Assembly: GCA_051294375.1 (NCBI GenBank)
Contig: CM119270.1
Coordinates: forward strand, 6,448,369-6,512,368
Reading direction: 5' to 3'
Length of the DNA: 64,000 nucleotides
DNA from: Paraspadella gotoi
Taxonomy: Eukaryota; Chaetognatha
The position numbers and the translations under genes are program-made. The notes under the pieces are model-generated. The model saw only the letters and a list, made by a program, of their open reading frames with translations. It ran no database searches and was not told the origin of the DNA. This document shows positions 60,775 through 64,000 of the stretch, one piece after another (within the stretch, counting starts at the first letter, position 1; each line of letters starts with the position of its first letter).

Positions 60775-60900
60775 TCCTTTTATCTTTATTGGTTTTTCAC
60801 GCCTTTAATTGCTGCCTTTATTTCCCTCCCTCTTTTCTTTCTCATTTTTTCACTCATCTTAAGTCTCTTTCCTCTTTCCTATCTCATCTCCTCTCTCCTC
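57365..60900. other. Repeat-rich intergenic DNA without a supported gene
   Basis: AAGG-type purine repeats 58060-58180, (GA)n 58430-58530, (GAAA)n 58750-58838, GA-rich 59140-59240. 59460-59800 has GC-richer sequence whose three plus frames are all partly open, but no coherent splice model was found. 59900-60100 has scattered TTAGG-like words without regular period. (TTTC)n at 60738-60778. Confidence 0.5.
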
Positions 60901-60910
60901 TCTCCTCTCT

Positions 60911-61220
60911 NNNNNNNNNNNNNNNNNNNNNNNNNNNNNNNNNNNNNNNNNNNNNNNNNNNNNNNNNNNNNNNNNNNNNNNNNNNNNNNNNNNNNNNNNN
61001 NNNNNNNNNNNNNNNNNNNNNNNNNNNNNNNNNNNNNNNNNNNNNNNNNNNNNNNNNNNNNNNNNNNNNNNNNNNNNNNNNNNNNNNNNNNNNNNNNNNN
61101 NNNNNNNNNNNNNNNNNNNNNNNNNNNNNNNNNNNNNNNNNNNNNNNNNNNNNNNNNNNNNNNNNNNNNNNNNNNNNNNNNNNNNNNNNNNNNNNNNNNN
61201 NNNNNNNNNNNNNNNNNNNN
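60911..61220. other. Assembly gap (310 N) between a CT and a GA tract
   Basis: The left flank is CT-rich and the right flank is (GA)n, so the repeat changes strand across the gap. Confidence 0.99.
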
Positions 61221-61251
<31 letters not shown>

Positions 61252-62131
61252 GCCAGGAGACGGACTAGAGCTAATGGATCATCAACTCATGTTGCTCTTT
61301 CTCTTTTTCTTCTTCTTCTAATCCTCTTTTTCCTCTTCTTCCTCGCTTTTTTATTTTTTTTCCCCTTATTTCCTCTTCGTCTTCTACTGCTACATATCAT
61401 ACTTTTGATAGTCTGGCTCACGGAAAAAAAAGGGAAGGATTTGATGCTCTTGTTAGTTGTTGTGAGAAGTTGAAAGGGAGAAAAAAAGACGGAAAAGATG
61501 GTCACTGGAAAGAGAATTCAGAGTTGTGATAAACCGGGAGCGAAGAGTGACATTGAAGGAGAGAAATGTTTGGATTGTTTTAAATGAGTTGGAAACAATA
61601 TTTAAAAATTCTCGCGTTATGGATTAGATATACGTACCTACTACATTTTGATCAAAACATAAAATAAATTAAACTATTGCGTAGTTGATCAGAGAGATTT
61701 ACAATTAAATTATTATTAGTTTGATTAAAACCGATTTGATTTGCATGACAGTCGAGTGGATCGGATGAATGTCGTTTATCTTTGCCCCTCGATGTTTTGA
61801 CATTTTGTTTACTCAACAAATATTGGAAGAATCATCGACAGAAAAATCGATTTGTTTTGAATCGGAGATTCCTTCCTTCTTTCCTTTCCTCTGTTTTTTC
61901 TTTTCTTTCCTCCTTTTTGAGAGTTCTTCACGGCTTCAAGGCTACGCTTCCTTTCTCTAGTCATGCGTGCTTAAATACTATTTACAACAATAAAAATAAA
62001 AATAAACAAAAAAATATATTAAAGAAGAACAACAACAACGACGAAAACTAACAAAACAAGCGAAACCAAAAAAATGATGTAAACAAATCGTCGTCTCGGC
62101 TGTTTTCGATTCCAGCGGCAAAACGACGGGA
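61221..62131. other. Intergenic DNA
   Basis: (GA)n at 61221-61249, pyrimidine-rich 61285-61400, then AT-rich DNA. No supported exon. Confidence 0.5.
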
Positions 62132-62658
62132 NNNNNNNNNNNNNNNNNNNNNNNNNNNNNNNNNNNNNNNNNNNNNNNNNNNNNNNNNNNNNNNNNNNNN
62201 NNNNNNNNNNNNNNNNNNNNNNNNNNNNNNNNNNNNNNNNNNNNNNNNNNNNNNNNNNNNNNNNNNNNNNNNNNNNNNNNNNNNNNNNNNNNNNNNNNNN
62301 NNNNNNNNNNNNNNNNNNNNNNNNNNNNNNNNNNNNNNNNNNNNNNNNNNNNNNNNNNNNNNNNNNNNNNNNNNNNNNNNNNNNNNNNNNNNNNNNNNNN
62401 NNNNNNNNNNNNNNNNNNNNNNNNNNNNNNNNNNNNNNNNNNNNNNNNNNNNNNNNNNNNNNNNNNNNNNNNNNNNNNNNNNNNNNNNNNNNNNNNNNNN
62501 NNNNNNNNNNNNNNNNNNNNNNNNNNNNNNNNNNNNNNNNNNNNNNNNNNNNNNNNNNNNNNNNNNNNNNNNNNNNNNNNNNNNNNNNNNNNNNNNNNNN
62601 NNNNNNNNNNNNNNNNNNNNNNNNNNNNNNNNNNNNNNNNNNNNNNNNNNNNNNNNNN
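62132..62658. other. Assembly gap (527 N)
   Basis: Run of N; flanks are unrelated unique sequence. Confidence 0.99.
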
Positions 62659-62699
62659 GGTTCGGGGTTGTCGTGCGAAACAAAAGTACACAGAGGGTC

Positions 62700-63150
62700 G
62701 AAATAGGCGTAAATAATACTTTGAAAGGTGGAAATGACCCCTATTGTGTTGGTTAAAAAAGTGGAAAACCCAGAGGCAACATTTCTTTTGGAAATGGACA
62801 CACCTCCAAAAAGATTGAGCTGGAAACCAGGGAAGTTAAGGCTTCAGGATTCTGTCTGAATAAATTGAAAATGACGTTAGTGGTTTGACTTTAAGTTGTG
62901 GAAATGGTAAAAAAAGGGTCAGGCTGAAAAATGTGGCTTAGGACGAGAGAGTTTTTTGGAGAAGCAGTCGCAATGGCAGAACAGGGGTTGGGCTCGAACA
63001 GGTGGCAAAAGTCGAAAAAGATGGCAATGGCTTGACTTGGTGGTATGTCTGGAAAAAAGGGCAATGGGAGAAACGGGTTTTGGCTAAAAAAAATGGCAAT
63101 GACTGGAAAAAGGTGGCAAAGGTGTAGAGAAATGGACTCGTGTCTGAAAT
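62700..63150. repeat. Degenerate GTGGAAATGG / GGCAATGG repeats
   Basis: Words such as AAGGTGGCAA, GGCAATGG and GGTGGAAATG recur irregularly every 25-35 bases. Open minus-strand frame 63169-62891 is explained by this repetition. Confidence 0.45.
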
Positions 63151-63261
63151 GAGAAAAGGTTCGAACCAAAAGACCGGAAGGGAGTTCGAACTCTCTCGAC
63201 CGAAAATCTCAGTTAAATACCTTTGAGGTTAAAGGACTGAATTGGAGAGAGTTGAAGGATC

Positions 63262-63553
63262 GGAGAGAGTTGATTTGATGGAGCAGAGAGAGTTGATTTG
63301 ATNNNNNNNNNNNNNNNNNNNNNNNNNNNNNNNNNNNNNNNNNNNNNNNNNNNNNNNNNNNNNNNNNNNNNNNNNNNNNNNNNNNNNNNNNNNNNNNNNN
63401 NNNNNNNNNNNNNNNNNNNNNNNNNNNNNNNNNNNNNNNNNNNNNNNNNNNNNNNNNNNNNNNNNNNNNNNNNNNNNNNNNNNNNNNNNNNNNNNNNNNN
63501 NNNNNNNNNTGGAGCAGAGAGAGTTGATTTGATGGAGCAGAGAGAGTTGTTTT
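63262..63553. repeat. 23-bp minisatellite spanning a gap
   Basis: GGAGCAGAGAGAGTTGATTTGAT repeats on both sides of the N run 63303-63509 (207 N), so the gap very probably hides more units. The last unit has TTGTTTTGA. Confidence 0.9.
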
Positions 63554-64000
63554 GACTTTTGAGGGATTTGAAAGAGCGAAAAAGCTAGATTTCAATTGCA
63601 GCTTAAAATTGGATTTCACACGGATGTTTTTTTCGCTGTTTCATTATGAATTATGACATTCCCTGGTCGGAAATGTTTTTAGATAATTGTGTACCGATGA
63701 GTGGTCTGCTAATGGGTGGTCTGCTTTTATATTTTGGTGAAGGGAAAAAGAGACAAAGTTTGAAAGGAGGGAAATGGGATTTTCGAAAAGAAGGGAGGAA
63801 GAGACAGAGGAAAAGGGAGGAAGAGACGGAGGAAAAGGTGGAAGATTCGCAGTAAGGAGAAGGAAGGAGGAAGAAAGATTCGGATGAAAAGTAAGAAACA
63901 GTTGGGGGAAAAGGAAGGGAGGAAAATGGAGGAAGAGACGGAGGAAAATGGAGGTATAGTGGAAAGAAAAGGAAGAAAAGGAAGAAACAGGCGGAGGAAA
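63554..64000. other. Purine-rich window end
   Basis: GGAGGAAGAGACGGA-type repeats from 63780 onward. A short frame at 63646-63855 begins ATGAATTATGACATTCC and becomes Lys/Arg/Glu-rich; I do not regard it as a supported gene. Confidence 0.4.

Overview
The window looks like a fragmented draft assembly of a bilaterian animal genome. Reasons: spliced genes with canonical GT-AG introns whose phases agree exon to exon; metazoan extracellular domains (LDLa, immunoglobulin, C-type lectin, SRCR, beta-trefoil lectin); tRNA-derived SINE-like repeats; AT-rich non-coding DNA dotted with GC-richer exons; and thirteen runs of N. Very long (GA)n/(CT)n, (GAAA)n/(TTTC)n and (CGT)n microsatellites dominate the non-coding sequence, and many gaps fall inside or beside them. 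I cannot name the species. All gene models were built by hand from codons, splice signals and phase agreement, with no transcript or database support.

Layout. 1-0.96 kb: 5' part of an unknown minus-strand gene. 1.69-7.41 kb: a complete seven-exon minus-strand gene for a 246-residue membrane-anchored cysteine-rich/LDLa protein. 7.7-10.8 kb: foldback element, tRNA-Met-like SINE, proline-rich and Lys/Glu-rich minus-strand exons, and two tRNA-Gly-like SINE copies. 12.5-15.8 kb: two-exon plus-strand multi-pass membrane gene, XK-related in character, with a tiny target-site-duplicated retroelement tail inserted exactly at its stop codon. 17.2-19.9 kb: minus-strand gene with S/T-E-Y-x-x-K-F repeats like the centriolar protein MDM1; it may run on to the 9.7-8.8 kb exons, which would put the XK-like gene inside one of its introns. 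20.9-23.2 kb: plus-strand exons of a beta-trefoil lectin domain with three QxW motifs, divergent from the MDM1-like gene. 23.2-34 kb: microsatellite-rich, no supported gene. 34.1-38.5 kb: plus-strand seven-exon immunoglobulin-superfamily receptor. 38.5-45.5 kb: repeats. 45.5-47.9 kb: plus-strand three-exon type II membrane receptor with stalk, C-type lectin and SRCR domains. 47.9-64 kb: microsatellites, minisatellites, a foldback and gaps, no supported gene.

The genes do not form a pathway. Four are predicted cell-surface or adhesion/recognition proteins (LDLa protein, beta-trefoil lectin, Ig receptor, CTLD-SRCR receptor). The most interesting signals are the TSD-flanked 86-bp insert at 15.8 kb and its relatives in the 7.7 kb foldback, which share boxes resembling a minimal hammerhead ribozyme; the CTLD plus SRCR type II receptor; a splice donor carried inside a 25-bp minisatellite; and two introns that appear to use GC donors.
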